A stretch of DNA of 64,000 nucleotides from Paracholeplasma brassicae (GTDB taxonomy: Bacteria; Bacillota_I; Bacilli_A; Acholeplasmatales; UBA5453): assembly GCF_000967915.1 (NCBI RefSeq), contig NC_022549.1, positions 1,476,366 to 1,540,365 of the forward strand. The letters are read 5' to 3'. The notes under the pieces were generated by a model, which was given only the letters and a program-made list of their open reading frames with translations, did no database searches and had not been told where the DNA came from. The translations under genes and the position numbers were made by a program. Below, piece by piece: positions 51,672 through 61,416 of this stretch (within the stretch, counting starts at the first letter, position 1; each line of letters begins with the position of its first letter).

Positions 51672-53060
51672 AAAATGTCCAAAATTTCAGTTTATACACG
51701 AAACTAGTTTAGATCTAATGGTGTCAATGAACACGTATGAACAACGAAAAAAAGTAAGTGTATTCCAACTGAAACGAACCGTGTCATCTAACAAAGAAAG
51801 GTGGTAAGTACTGTGAAGAGTCCATGTGTAGCAGTGGACGTATCAAAGGGAAAGAGTTATTATCAAGGGTTTATTGAAATAGATAAACCAGCTAACAAAG
51901 CGACACCTATCGAGCACGACTTAGAGGGGTTTAAGTTTGTGTATGAATTAGGTCAAACATTGAAGGAAACGTATAGCGATGTCGTCTACGTATTTGAATC
52001 AACTGGGATCTATCATAAAGCGTTAGAAACATTTCTTATGAATCATGATGAAAAGTGTATTATTCTAAATCCTTTAGAGGCTTCAAAAATTCGTAAAACA
52101 GACTTAAGATCGACTAAGACAGACGCTAGGGACTGTAAGGGTATCGCTAAGGCATACTTCATGAAAGACTTTAGATTACACGATCAAAAAGATGAACTCT
52201 ATGAGAAACTCCAAAGTATGAATGGACATTACAATTTTCTTATTCAGCAGTTAAGAGAAATGAAGGTCCATTTTAGAAATGCCTTAGACATCGTGTATCC
52301 AAGGTTCGATGTAGTTTATCCAAATCCTTATTTGGACATTCCCATGTCAATCTTAAAGCGATATGCTCATCCAGACGAACTAAAGAATAAGCGATTCGAA
52401 ACAATTGTGAAGTATATCATGAAAGATACCAAACATAGAGGACCAAAAGCAATGGATGAAGCTAAGAAACTCAAAGGTTTTATTGACAATGTGTCTTCAG
52501 GTTGTCGTAGTAGTGCCTTTGAAGTAACCATTCTAAAGACTATGGTTAATAAGATCAGTGATCAAGAAGTTGAAATCGAGTTATGTTTGGATGAAATGAG
52601 AGAATTAGTGAGTGAAGTACCGCTTTATCATCAATTGATGAGTGTTCCAGGCATCGGAGACAATCTCGCAATCAGACTCATTGGTGAGTTAGGTGATTTA
52701 GACCGATTTGAACGTAGTGAACAACTAGTCGCCTATGCTGGTATCGATCCTAGAGTGTATCAATCTGGTCAAATGACAGGTGAACATCTACACATTACGA
52801 AGAAAGGTAATAAACACCTAAGGACGTTATTATTCTTGGCTATGTCGAGTAATGTGAGAATTGGAAAAACAAACATAATTTTAGATTTTTACAACAAAAA
52901 AAGGCAACAAACGAACCCTCTCGTTTATAAAGCTGCCTTAATTGCCTGTGCCAATAAATTACTAAGAATAATCTTTGGCATGTATAAGAGTGGAAAGAAC
53001 TTCCACAAATAAATTTCAATTTCATTATACTACTTAGAATACTAGATTTCAAATCTGGTT
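51672..53060 (+). mobile_element. IS110-family insertion sequence (ends approximate)
   Basis: The transposase gene is intact. About 140 bp of noncoding DNA upstream (51672-51812) starts after the IS3 remnant. It contains TTCGTG/CACGAA (33-nt gap) and GTGT...ACAC pairs and could encode the bridge RNA, which in IS110-group elements lies in a long left end. The right end probably lies within 50 bp after the stop. IS110 elements have no clear terminal repeats, so borders are uncertain. Confidence 0.65.
51813..53012 (+). CDS. IS110-family DEDD transposase
   Basis: The protein of about 399 residues has an N-terminal RuvC-like DEDD domain (CVAVDVSKGKSYYQGF, VFESTGIYHKAL, KTDLRSTKTDARDCKGIAK). The C-terminal Tnp20 domain (SVPGIGDNLAIRLIGELGD, AYAGIDPRVYQSGQMTG) contains the Ser used for strand exchange in bridge-RNA-guided recombination. 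GTG at 51813 has AAAGGTGG upstream; GTG at 51801 is an alternative. It looks intact. Confidence 0.9.
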   Translation: MKSPCVAVDVSKGKSYYQGFIEIDKPANKATPIEHDLEGFKFVYELGQTLKETYSDVVYVFESTGIYHKALETFLMNHDEKCIILNPLEASKIRKTDLRSTKTDARDCKGIAKAYFMKDFRLHDQKDELYEKLQSMNGHYNFLIQQLREMKVHFRNALDIVYPRFDVVYPNPYLDIPMSILKRYAHPDELKNKRFETIVKYIMKDTKHRGPKAMDEAKKLKGFIDNVSSGCRSSAFEVTILKTMVNKISDQEVEIELCLDEMRELVSEVPLYHQLMSVPGIGDNLAIRLIGELGDLDRFERSEQLVAYAGIDPRVYQSGQMTGEHLHITKKGNKHLRTLLFLAMSSNVRIGKTNIILDFYNKKRQQTNPLVYKAALIACANKLLRIIFGMYKSGKNFHK

Positions 53061-53170
53061 TTTAAGTGTGTTCATAAATAGGGATAAATAAAACTTAAAC
53101 TAGTGTTGACTTCCTTTATCTAATTTTTTATTTTCTTTTTTCATTGTTAAAACAGGCATTATAAATCTAA

Positions 53171-55387
53171 TTAAAACCTCCTCGTTTTGATGGAAAGTTC
53201 TAAAAATGCTTTGTCATTCTTTAATTTCTCACTTGCATATTCTAATGCACATCCATCTTGCTCAATTGCTGCCAGGACTACTTCTTTGTCATTCTTTAAT
53301 GTTTTACTTGCACATTCTAATGCCATTCCATCTTGTTTAACCGCTTCTAAGACAACTTCTTTGTCATTTTGTAATTCCTTGCTCGCATATGCTAGTGCGA
53401 ATCCATCTTGTTTAACCGCTTCTAAGATAAATGCTTTATCATTCTTTAATGTTTCGCTGGCATATTTTAAGTACTCTCCATACTGCTTAACAGCTGCGAG
53501 GACTACTTCTTTGTCATTTTGTAATTTCTCACTCACATCTGCTAGTGCCCATCCATCTTGCTCAATTGCTGCCAGGACTACTTCTTTGTCATTTTGTAAT
53601 TCCTTGCTCGCATATGCTAGTGCGATTCCATCTTGTTTAACCGCTTCTAAGACTACTTCTTTGTCATTCTTTAATGATTCACTGGCATATAGTAATGCCA
53701 ATCCATTTACTTTAACCGCTTCTAAGACTACTTCTTTGTCATTCTTTAATGTTTCACTGGCATATGCTAATGCCCATCCATCTTCTTTAACCGCTTCTAA
53801 GACAAATGCTTTATCATTCTTTTGCTTACCAGCTGCGAGGACTACTTCTTTGTCATTCTTTAATTTTTCACTTGCATATTCTAATGCCCATCCATTTGCT
53901 TTAACCGCTTCTAAGACTACTTCTTTGTCATTCTTTAATGTTTCACTGGCATATGCTAATGCCCATCCATCTTCTTTAACCGCTTCTAAGACAAATGCTT
54001 TGTCATTCTTTAATGATTCACTGGCATATTTTAATGCCAATCCATTTACTTTAACCGCTTCTAAGACTACTTCTTTGTCATTCTTTAATGATTCACTGGC
54101 ATATGCTAGAGCGTTTCCATTTGCTTTAACCGCTTCTAAGACTAATGCTTTATCATTCTTTAATGTTTCACTTGCATTTTTTAAGGACACTCCCTCCTGC
54201 TTAACAGCTGCCAGGACTACTTCTTTGTCATTCTTTAATGTTTCACTTGCATTTTTTAAGGACACTCCCTCCTGCTTAACAGCTGCCAGGACTACTTCTT
54301 TGTCATTTTGTAATTTCTCACTCACATATGCTAGTGCGTTTCCACTTGCTTTAACCGCTTCTAAGACAACTTCTTTGTCATTTTGTAATTTCTCACTCAC
54401 ATATGCTAGTGCGTTTCCACTTGCTTTAACCGCTTCTAAGACAACTTCTTTGTCATTTTGTAATTTCTCACTTGCATATTTTAATGCCCGTCCATTTGCT
54501 TTAACCGCTTCTAAGACAAATGCTTTGTCATTCTTTAATTTCTCACTTGCATATTTTAATGCACTTCCATTTTCTTTAACCGCTTCTAAGACTACTTCTT
54601 TGTCATTTTGTAATTTCTCACTCACATATGCTAGTGCGTTTCCTTTTGCTTTAACCGCTTCTAAGACAAATGCTTTGTCATTCTTTAATGATTCACTGGC
54701 ATGTTCTAATGCCAATCCATTTACTTTAACCGCTTCTAAGACTAATGCTTTATCATTCTTTAATGTATCACTTGCATAAGCTAGTGCCCATCCATCTTGT
54801 TTAACAGCTTCTAAGACTACTTCTTTGTCATTCTTTAATGTTTCACTGGCATATGCTAATGCCCTTCCACGTTGTTTAACAGCTGCCAGGACTACTTCTT
54901 TGTCATTTTGTAATTTCTCACTTGCATATTTTAATGCCCGTCCATTTGCTTTAACCGCTTCTAAGACAAATGCTTTGTCATTCTTTAATTTCTCACTTGC
55001 ATATTTTAATGCCCGTCCATTTGCTTTAACCGCTTCTAAGACAAATGCTTTGTCATTCTTTAATGATTCACTGGCATATGCTAATGCCCATCCATTTGCT
55101 TTAACCGCTTCTAAGACAACTTCTTTGTCATTTTGTAATTTCTCACTCACATATGCTAGTGCGTTTCCATTTGCTTTAACCGCTTCTAAGACAAATGCTT
55201 TGTCATTCTTTAATGATTCACTGGCATATTTTAAGAACTCTCCGTCCTGCTTAACAGCTGCCAGGACTACTTCTTTGTCATTCTTTAATGTTTTACTTGC
55301 ATATTCTAGTGCAGATCCATCTTGTTTAACCGCTTCTAAGACAAATGCTTTGTCATTCTTTAATGTTTCACTTTTATTATTATTCAT
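53171..55387 (-). CDS. DUF4116 tandem-repeat protein (28 full repeats of 25 residues)
   Basis: The 738-residue protein is built of repeats on the theme LKNDKEVVLEAVKANGxAL plus xYASE, the DUF4116 pattern. I count 28 full units, one truncated (unit 21, LKNDKEVVLAAGKQ, from a 36-bp in-frame deletion) and a partial last unit. There is no signal peptide or membrane helix. Position 14-18 of the unit (QDG, ANG, VNG, EDG) varies most, as in an interaction surface. Each unit probably makes a helical hairpin in a solenoid. AGGGGGA precedes the ATG. Function unknown. Confidence 0.88.
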   Translation of the reverse strand: MNNNKSETLKNDKAFVLEAVKQDGSALEYASKTLKNDKEVVLAAVKQDGEFLKYASESLKNDKAFVLEAVKANGNALAYVSEKLQNDKEVVLEAVKANGWALAYASESLKNDKAFVLEAVKANGRALKYASEKLKNDKAFVLEAVKANGRALKYASEKLQNDKEVVLAAVKQRGRALAYASETLKNDKEVVLEAVKQDGWALAYASDTLKNDKALVLEAVKVNGLALEHASESLKNDKAFVLEAVKAKGNALAYVSEKLQNDKEVVLEAVKENGSALKYASEKLKNDKAFVLEAVKANGRALKYASEKLQNDKEVVLEAVKASGNALAYVSEKLQNDKEVVLEAVKASGNALAYVSEKLQNDKEVVLAAVKQEGVSLKNASETLKNDKEVVLAAVKQEGVSLKNASETLKNDKALVLEAVKANGNALAYASESLKNDKEVVLEAVKVNGLALKYASESLKNDKAFVLEAVKEDGWALAYASETLKNDKEVVLEAVKANGWALEYASEKLKNDKEVVLAAGKQKNDKAFVLEAVKEDGWALAYASETLKNDKEVVLEAVKVNGLALLYASESLKNDKEVVLEAVKQDGIALAYASKELQNDKEVVLAAIEQDGWALADVSEKLQNDKEVVLAAVKQYGEYLKYASETLKNDKAFILEAVKQDGFALAYASKELQNDKEVVLEAVKQDGMALECASKTLKNDKEVVLAAIEQDGCALEYASEKLKNDKAFLELSIKTRRF
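53200..55375. repeat. 75-bp in-frame tandem repeat array
   Basis: The DUF4116 gene is a DNA-level tandem array of 75-bp units. Neighbouring units 13 and 14 (about 54306-54455) and units 15 and 16 (about 54156-54305) are identical or nearly so, showing recent duplication. No unit contains a stop in the antisense frame, which explains long open frames on the plus strand. Confidence 0.9.
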
Positions 55388-55446
55388 AAATCCCCCTTAT
55401 TAATTAGTTTTATTCAATTTTACAATTAATCGATTTCTTAAACGTT

Positions 55447-55791
55447 TTACTTCTTGCAATATCTGTTTTTGTTATATTCTATACAACCTGAATATATTTT
55501 CTTGTACAACTTATCCAAAAATTCATCTAATGATATTTTTGTTTGAGTGCCTACTAAATTATTAGTTTCAAAGACGAGCAATTGATTACCTACAGCTATA
55601 AGTTCATCTAAATTTTCTTGACCTCTAGAAATTTGATATGCAATATTGAATACTTCAAGTAGTTGATTATTTATAAATAGTTCTCTTGATGTGTCTATTC
55701 TAATTCTGTCTAACTTATTGTAGCCTATACAAACTTTTTCATTTATACTAGATATGATAATTGAGCCATAAGAACAAACATTATTAATTTC
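55447..55791 (-). pseudogene. Open frame without a start, possible broken gene
   Basis: The frame is open for 115 codons (VCSYGSIIISSINEKVCIGY, SRGQENLDELIAVGNQLLVF, LDEFLDKLYKKIYSG) but has no ATG, GTG or TTG near its beginning. An ATG with its own ribosome site (MSFKKLIMFV at about 55800) is in another frame and would join it with a one-base shift. The family is not recognised. The rest of the 55388-56015 gap shows nothing. Confidence 0.4.
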
Positions 55792-56015
55792 TTAAAACTC
55801 ATAAAAGTATCCCCTCTTCTTAATAGTTTAATTACCTTGATGAACTTTATTCCTTTTATAAAATTATAGCATTATTAACTATTATTAACAATATATGCAG
55901 CACTATTGATTTTTTTATTATGTTGTTTTACTATTTGCAACCCTCATTATAACAGAAAAAGTGGCATTAATTTGTTAAATGTCACCTTTTATCAGCATAA
56001 AATTATTCTTTAACT

Positions 56016-56717
56016 TCAAATTTCTTTGCCATTCTTCAATTTAAATGTTATGGTTTCATCTCTATGTACCATGCCACTCTCAACCATCATTGTAAAGAAC
56101 GAATCATTCCATTCCGACATTTTATCTTTGGCATGTTTTAAGTTAGATAGAAACTCATTCATGATATAAACCCGAGCCTTTTTGTCGTCTCTTTTATTGA
56201 TGAGTTCCTTTTGCTTGTTTTCTAATTCTTCGTATCTCGTTGTTAATTCACTATATCTGCTATCATATTCATCTATGCTCATATTTGATTTAGCATGATC
56301 GTTGATCAGCTTATTAACAAGTTCACTAATTACGGTTATTTCATCACCAGTTTTATTAATCTCAACATCTAAGTCTTTAGTGTTTGATAAAAGCTCAATG
56401 ATTTCTTTGGTATCATCCATAACTCGTTTCTTATCTTTCATGGTAAAGTTATAGCTTTGAATGAATTTCATCTTGATCTCATCTTCTGATAAAGTGAGTG
56501 TCATACATTTATGCTTACCTTTATCAAATTTCTTATTACATCTATAAACAAGCTTTGAGTACTTATCTGTGGAGTGCCATCTTTTTCTGCCATAAAAACC
56601 ACCACAATCTCCACATATAAGTTTAGATGCGAATGTGCTACTAAATGAATTATGTTTACCTAAACTTGTTTTTTGTTCAACTAATATTTGTGTGAGATAT
56701 TTATCATTATAACTGTT
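56016..56717 (-). pseudogene. C-terminal remnant of a large serine recombinase
   Basis: The frame is open for 233 codons after a stop at 56718-56720. It begins in the recombinase zinc ribbon (SKLICGDCGGFYGRKRWHST and, with its second Cys pair, YRCNKKFDKGKHKC). A coiled-coil segment (SELTTRYEELENKQKELINK) and a beta tail (ETITFKLKNGKEI) follow. The N-terminal resolvase domain with the catalytic Ser and most of the recombinase domain are missing. An internal ATG at 56504 is probably not a true start. It adjoins tRNA-Leu, a usual integration site for such elements. Confidence 0.8.
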
Positions 56718-56912
56718 TTAGACTCACTAAATTTTACTTATATCACCTTTGAATATACAGTCTAACTAATTGTTTTATTCTGCAAGACTAAAGATGCCCA
56801 TCGTTTCCTTTTGCTGTATTAGACATAAATATAGTTTTAATTTTTCACACTATATTTGAATTATCAAAGTTTCATACTTCTATTCAAATCGAATGATTCA
56901 TGCTGCGCGTAT

Positions 56913-56940
56913 AAAAAAAAACGGCTTAAATAAGCCGTTA
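56913..56940 (-). terminator. Intrinsic terminator of tRNA-Leu
   Basis: On the minus strand AACGGCTTA, TTT and AAGCCGTTTTTTTTT form a hairpin and T run 10 bp after the tRNA. Confidence 0.9.
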
Positions 56941-56949
56941 ACTTTCAAG

Positions 56950-57034
56950 TGGTGCGGATGACAGGAGTTGAACCTGCACGCCGTAAGGCGCTAGATCCTA
57001 AGTCTAGTGCGTCTGCCAATTTCGCCACATCCGC
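56950..57034 (-). tRNA. tRNA-Leu (anticodon TAG)
   Basis: The 85-nt class II tRNA has the acceptor stem GCGGATG/CATCCGC, D-arm with GGCGAAATTGGCAGACGC, anticodon stem CTAGA/TCTAG with loop CTTAGGA, a long variable arm and T-arm GCAGGTTCAACTCCTGT. The CCA end is encoded. Its 3' end faces the decayed recombinase fragment at 56016-56717. Confidence 0.96.
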
Positions 57035-57080
57035 GCAACTTGAATTATATCAAACTTTTAGAACCACGTCAACACAATTT

Positions 57081-59195
57081 TCAATTATTTTTTAAATATT
57101 GATGTAAGTTAAACGTGATTGCTTCATCCATACGCTTTTTGTAAACTATTACGTACTTGAAAACCTCATAAGGGTCTAATAATACATCATTTTCATCGAC
57201 GTAGAAAAGAACGTTCTCAAGTGAGGTTTCTTTGTCGCTTGCTAGATGTTTGGATAACAAATAGTAATCATCTGTAATGATATCAAATGTTCTCGTATCA
57301 ATCGAGAAGGTTCGTTCATCCGATATAGCGTTTACCCCGTAATAATAATGATCGGTATCTAGATTAAATAGTTCTATGATTGTACGGTATAAATCCACTT
57401 GGCTTCTAACAAGGTTTTGTTCACCTTTAATTAAGCCTCGTTTAATCGTACTTGTATCATTATCATCTGGTGCGTAAATAAAACTCAAGGTTTTTAACAT
57501 TTCAGTTTTATATTCTAGCATTGATAGCTCCCTACCTAAAATCGTCTCTAAATCCGATTTTGGTATACCAGATCCATGATCGCCATAAAACACATAAACG
57601 GTGTCTTTTAACGATTTGGTCATTTCGATGAATTTGTCAAAAATCGAATCGTAATAACGTTCATAGTTAATGTATTTATAAGTCGCTGATTCGACAACAA
57701 GTTCTTCGGTTGTAAATCTCGGTGTCTCTAGGTAAGGGTCATATAAATATGGCGTATGCGGTTGCATTGTAATCGGGTATAAAAAGAACTTCTCTTTTTT
57801 TACTTGGCTCGTTATCGCCAACTGTTTTGTCCAATCAAATAACGCGAGATCACTTATCCATGGGCTCTTTGGATCGGTTTTATAATTGAGATCCGCAAAA
57901 CGGTAATACCCATTTTTTGTTTTCTCAACAAACGCTTCTTTTTCATCAAAATAAAAATAGTCATCAAACTCATACATTTTTTCATGCACGTTTTCTCGAT
58001 TATAAAACACTTTCACGTCACTATGTAACGACGCCTTATAATAATTTGTAAATAGTTTTGGTAATGCCTGCAGCTCATAAGGGGTCTTCTCATAATTCCA
58101 ATAGACGGTCGTATCCCCTCTTGGGTATAAACCCGTCATCACAGAAAATTCTGCATCACTTGAATTACCTAAGCCAACGTTCGTATAAAAGTTGTTAAGT
58201 ACATAGGATTCTTGTAGTAGTGCTTTTAACGTCTTAAAATACGTTTGATCCAAGAATGGACCTTCTTCATTTAATAAGAAGTGATTAAACGTTTCAAGGT
58301 GGATCACCATAATGTTCTTCCCCTCAAAAATGCCGTTTAATGATTGGTTCAAACCAATCAAAGCAGGATCCACCGATACCGTTTTTGCATCGATTAGCTC
58401 TAAAACATTTCCATAGGTTTGATTAAATAAATTAACGTATTCGGCTTGATTTTTATTGTACATTTCATAAATTTGCAAATCCGATTTGACGTATTCAATC
58501 TTTCCAAAATCAAATCCAAATAACTGACCTAAATAATAATTATAAAGCCCCGCCGATTGAACACCATACAACGGTCTTTCCGCCGTAATCGGCCAGTTGT
58601 CATCCATGTTGACTTTAACTACCCCAAGTGTCGATAAACTTAGAATAACCGATGTTAGTAATAACATCACCCCAAGCATCCTATTTTTAGGTAAATTCAT
58701 TGCCTCGGATAATACCTCTTTTTCGTTTTTATAGCGAATGAATGTACGAATGATTAAATAAATAAAGACAAACGTTGGAATAAAGACAATCACACGGTAA
58801 TAGACAATTAACTCTCTAAATGCCTCAACGACAATCGAACCCGCTAACGCCTGCGCTGGGTTATAAAATAGCGTCATCTCATAAATTGAAAACATGGTTT
58901 GGTAATACTTAGTAAATATACCAATCGAGAATATCGCTATATTAAGCAAAAATGTTACTGTCCCTAAATAGATGATTCTTCCCTTTAAGGACCTGATCAA
59001 GATAAAGCCTAAGAACAATAGGATCGATAACGCCGAAAAATTCCCAAGAATTGAATTCAGTTCAATCCAAGGCGTGCGTTTGAATGCGATTAAATATCGG
59101 TTTAATACGTTTGTTGTTACAAAATACGTATTGATTAAATTAAGTACATAAAAGAGTATGACGATCAATAATAGATCATTTCTTGTTTTTTTCAT
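57081..59195 (-). CDS. LtaS-like phosphoglycerol transferase/sulfatase-fold membrane protein
   Basis: The 704-residue protein has about five N-terminal membrane helices and a large extracellular alkaline-phosphatase-fold domain. The metal-site motifs of LtaS are seen: IMVIHLETFNHFL (Glu), ITMQPHTPY (His) and VFYGDHGSG (Asp-His). The nucleophile motif, GQGKTSDAEF in S. aureus LtaS, reads VGLGNSSDAEF, so a Ser stands in for the catalytic Thr. LtaS moves glycerol phosphate from phosphatidylglycerol to a glycolipid. In a wall-less cell it could decorate glycolipids. Confidence 0.85.
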   Translation of the reverse strand: MKKTRNDLLLIVILFYVLNLINTYFVTTNVLNRYLIAFKRTPWIELNSILGNFSALSILLFLGFILIRSLKGRIIYLGTVTFLLNIAIFSIGIFTKYYQTMFSIYEMTLFYNPAQALAGSIVVEAFRELIVYYRVIVFIPTFVFIYLIIRTFIRYKNEKEVLSEAMNLPKNRMLGVMLLLTSVILSLSTLGVVKVNMDDNWPITAERPLYGVQSAGLYNYYLGQLFGFDFGKIEYVKSDLQIYEMYNKNQAEYVNLFNQTYGNVLELIDAKTVSVDPALIGLNQSLNGIFEGKNIMVIHLETFNHFLLNEEGPFLDQTYFKTLKALLQESYVLNNFYTNVGLGNSSDAEFSVMTGLYPRGDTTVYWNYEKTPYELQALPKLFTNYYKASLHSDVKVFYNRENVHEKMYEFDDYFYFDEKEAFVEKTKNGYYRFADLNYKTDPKSPWISDLALFDWTKQLAITSQVKKEKFFLYPITMQPHTPYLYDPYLETPRFTTEELVVESATYKYINYERYYDSIFDKFIEMTKSLKDTVYVFYGDHGSGIPKSDLETILGRELSMLEYKTEMLKTLSFIYAPDDNDTSTIKRGLIKGEQNLVRSQVDLYRTIIELFNLDTDHYYYGVNAISDERTFSIDTRTFDIITDDYYLLSKHLASDKETSLENVLFYVDENDVLLDPYEVFKYVIVYKKRMDEAITFNLHQYLKNN

Positions 59196-59244
59196 AATAT
59201 CACCTTAGCATACCTATTATAACTTGTTTTATCATCAAATAAAA

Positions 59245-59267
59245 GAAAAAAGGGTAAAAACCCTTAA
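59245..59267 (-). terminator. Intrinsic terminator of the 59270 gene
   Basis: On the minus strand TTAAGGG, TTTTT and ACCCTT followed by Ts form a short hairpin. Confidence 0.7.
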
Positions 59268-59269
59268 TT

Positions 59270-60802
59270 TTAGAACCATTTTTTCTTGATGTAATAAATA
59301 CTGATACTGGCTAGTGATATCGCAGCTAACGCAATAACAACCGCAGGGATATAGTCAATTTCTTTTTCTACCATTACTTTCGATTGATAAGTCACGCCAT
59401 CAAGTAAGAAACTAAAGTAAATGTACTGATTTTCATGTTTACTGCCATACTCGGCCTCATTTAGAAGTATCTCTACTTGAGTGATGTCTTTATTTCTCGT
59501 TTTTAACTCTCTAGTCAAAAATGAGATAATTTCTTCTTTGGTCATTTGATCGACTTGCGTTCGTTTTAACACAAGATTAGAGACATCAAAGGTTGGACTG
59601 ACGTCATCAATTACTTTGATCACAACCTCTTTACTAGAAAGGTTATTTGATTGGTCTTCTGCGGTAATTGTGATGACGTGATCACCCAATTGATGTGTGT
59701 AGTTTGATAAATCATAATGAACAATCAAATGGCTTTCATCATCTACTAAATCCACTGCCTTATAGAGTTTTTTAATCTCCTCAATAGTTTTTACTTGTTC
59801 CGATAAATAAGCAAAAAGCACGCTTGGCCCTTTAATCTCTGGCTTGGTTGTGTCTTTAATGCGAATTGATACTTGTTTTTTAGTTACGTTGTTTGACAGA
59901 TCCGTTAAACTGAGTTCAATCATATAATCGCCTAAACTGGTTTTATTGCCTGAATAGGTGTCTTTTGAAAGGACTAAATTACTGGTTAATAAGGTATCCA
60001 CATTATCTGATACCACGTACTGGCTAATCAAAGACTCAATCGATGAATCATCGACATTTAATTCAATTTCAATTCGATCACTGCCAGTAATCACTGGCGA
60101 AGTTAAATCAACTACCTTAACGTACATGTCATAAAAACTTTGATTATGCCGTTTGTCTTTGACACCAAATTTCACCAAAAACTCACCAAGCTTTGAGGTT
60201 CTTGTGGTAAACGCATCCGATAAGACTTCAATTGAATCGGTTAAATCACCATCCACATTATCGTTTGCGCTTAATTGATTTTTAAGCTGTTCTAGATTGA
60301 CCATTTGATCGTAATCAACCAAGAAGACGCCTTGATCAGTTGTGGTATTTTTATAATAATCAAACCCTTTAAAATGACTGAATTCACCTTTATAGATAAC
60401 AAAGTTTAACCCACTTTGTGCACTTGCCGGGATGTTTGTTAAGTAAAACTTCTCGTCTGGCGACATCATATTGGCGTAATAGAGCGTTGATGAAAGATCT
60501 TTTTTAATTTCCATGTCATTAAAACAATACGCATTATAGTCATAACAAAATGTGTAGGTCCATTGTGATTTAATCTTGTGTTCGTCACCCATGAATGCCT
60601 CATCAAATACCATCGTGTAAAGCCCCTCTGAATCCGCAGGAATTGCTTCAACAAAACGAAGCTTATCCTCTTCAACTACTAAATTACTAAATCCCGTCAC
60701 TTGCTCGTCTAGTTGATGAAGGTTGCCCTCTTCATAGGCCATCAAAGAACAACTAAACAAATACATAAACAAACTTAAAACGATTACTGTTACTTTCTTC
60801 AT
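59270..60802 (-). CDS. Surface protein with Ig-like (DUF5011-type) repeats
   Basis: The 510-residue protein has a signal peptide (VTVIVLSLFMYLFSCSLMA) and an N-terminal beta region. Three tandem Ig-like segments follow, each near 75-80 residues: VDLTSPVITGSDRIEIEL, IKDTTKPEIKGPSVLFAYL and VIDDVSPTFDVSNLVL mark their starts. A C-terminal membrane helix (VVIALAAISLASISIYYI) ends in KKKWF. It should be anchored outside the membrane. It is probably an adhesin or structural surface protein. Confidence 0.8.
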   Translation of the reverse strand: MKKVTVIVLSLFMYLFSCSLMAYEEGNLHQLDEQVTGFSNLVVEEDKLRFVEAIPADSEGLYTMVFDEAFMGDEHKIKSQWTYTFCYDYNAYCFNDMEIKKDLSSTLYYANMMSPDEKFYLTNIPASAQSGLNFVIYKGEFSHFKGFDYYKNTTTDQGVFLVDYDQMVNLEQLKNQLSANDNVDGDLTDSIEVLSDAFTTRTSKLGEFLVKFGVKDKRHNQSFYDMYVKVVDLTSPVITGSDRIEIELNVDDSSIESLISQYVVSDNVDTLLTSNLVLSKDTYSGNKTSLGDYMIELSLTDLSNNVTKKQVSIRIKDTTKPEIKGPSVLFAYLSEQVKTIEEIKKLYKAVDLVDDESHLIVHYDLSNYTHQLGDHVITITAEDQSNNLSSKEVVIKVIDDVSPTFDVSNLVLKRTQVDQMTKEEIISFLTRELKTRNKDITQVEILLNEAEYGSKHENQYIYFSFLLDGVTYQSKVMVEKEIDYIPAVVIALAAISLASISIYYIKKKWF

Positions 60803-60850
60803 AAAAAATCACCTCTATTCGTATAATAGAAGTGACTTTAGAAAATTACT

Positions 60851-61393
60851 TTAAACTTGTGCAAATAAACGAATCAAAGAAGAATCGGCTTCAATCTTTA
60901 AAGGGATCGCAAAAATGGTAAATGAAGGGTACTTCTCTAGCAAATGGAGATTAACTGCATTTTCTACAATAAACACATTGTTTTTAAATAACAACTTATG
61001 CAGTGGGTAAGGCGCTTCATCGATTGAGTCTTTATCAATGACAATTAGGTTGATTTTCGATCGAATCAATTCTTTGATAAACCCCTCACTGAGTGTTTGA
61101 TTTTTCATCGGTATCACAACAATTTGTTCGCCTTTAGGTTGATAAGGTTCTTTTGGATTAACGATTCTCGCTTTTCCATGAAAGCGATCGAGTGCGTAAT
61201 CACAAATGTTTTTCTTCGATCCATCCATGTGTTTCGGACCATCAATGTGTGTGCCTGCGTGCATGTTGATGCTTAGCTCATAATTATTAAACCCATCTTT
61301 TTCAATCGAGGCAATCTGTTGTAATTTAACCCTAGGATCACCCGGGTACGATTTTAACTCATTGTTGATAACCAAAGACAAATCAATTAGCAT
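60851..61393 (-). CDS. Cyclase-family metal hydrolase (kynurenine formamidase-like)
   Basis: The 180-residue protein has the family signature NMHAGTHIDGPKHM (HxGTHxDxPxH) that binds divalent metal, and an N-terminal MLIDLSLVINNELKSYPGDP. Members hydrolyse amides such as N-formylkynurenine, but the substrate here is unknown. It is short compared with the usual 210 residues. It lies 23 bp downstream of mgsA and is probably cotranscribed. Confidence 0.88.
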   Translation of the reverse strand: MLIDLSLVINNELKSYPGDPRVKLQQIASIEKDGFNNYELSINMHAGTHIDGPKHMDGSKKNICDYALDRFHGKARIVNPKEPYQPKGEQIVVIPMKNQTLSEGFIKELIRSKINLIVIDKDSIDEAPYPLHKLLFKNNVFIVENAVNLHLLEKYPSFTIFAIPLKIEADSSLIRLFAQV

Positions 61394-61416
61394 TCTTCAT
61401 TCACCCTCTTTGTTGT

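Noticed and set aside
53171-55387. CRISPR array
   Set aside because: The repeats are contiguous 75-bp coding units with no spacers.
53187-55403. Long plus-strand open frames opposite the DUF4116 gene
   Set aside because: They arise because each 75-bp unit lacks antisense stops; codon usage and repeat logic fit only the minus-strand protein.
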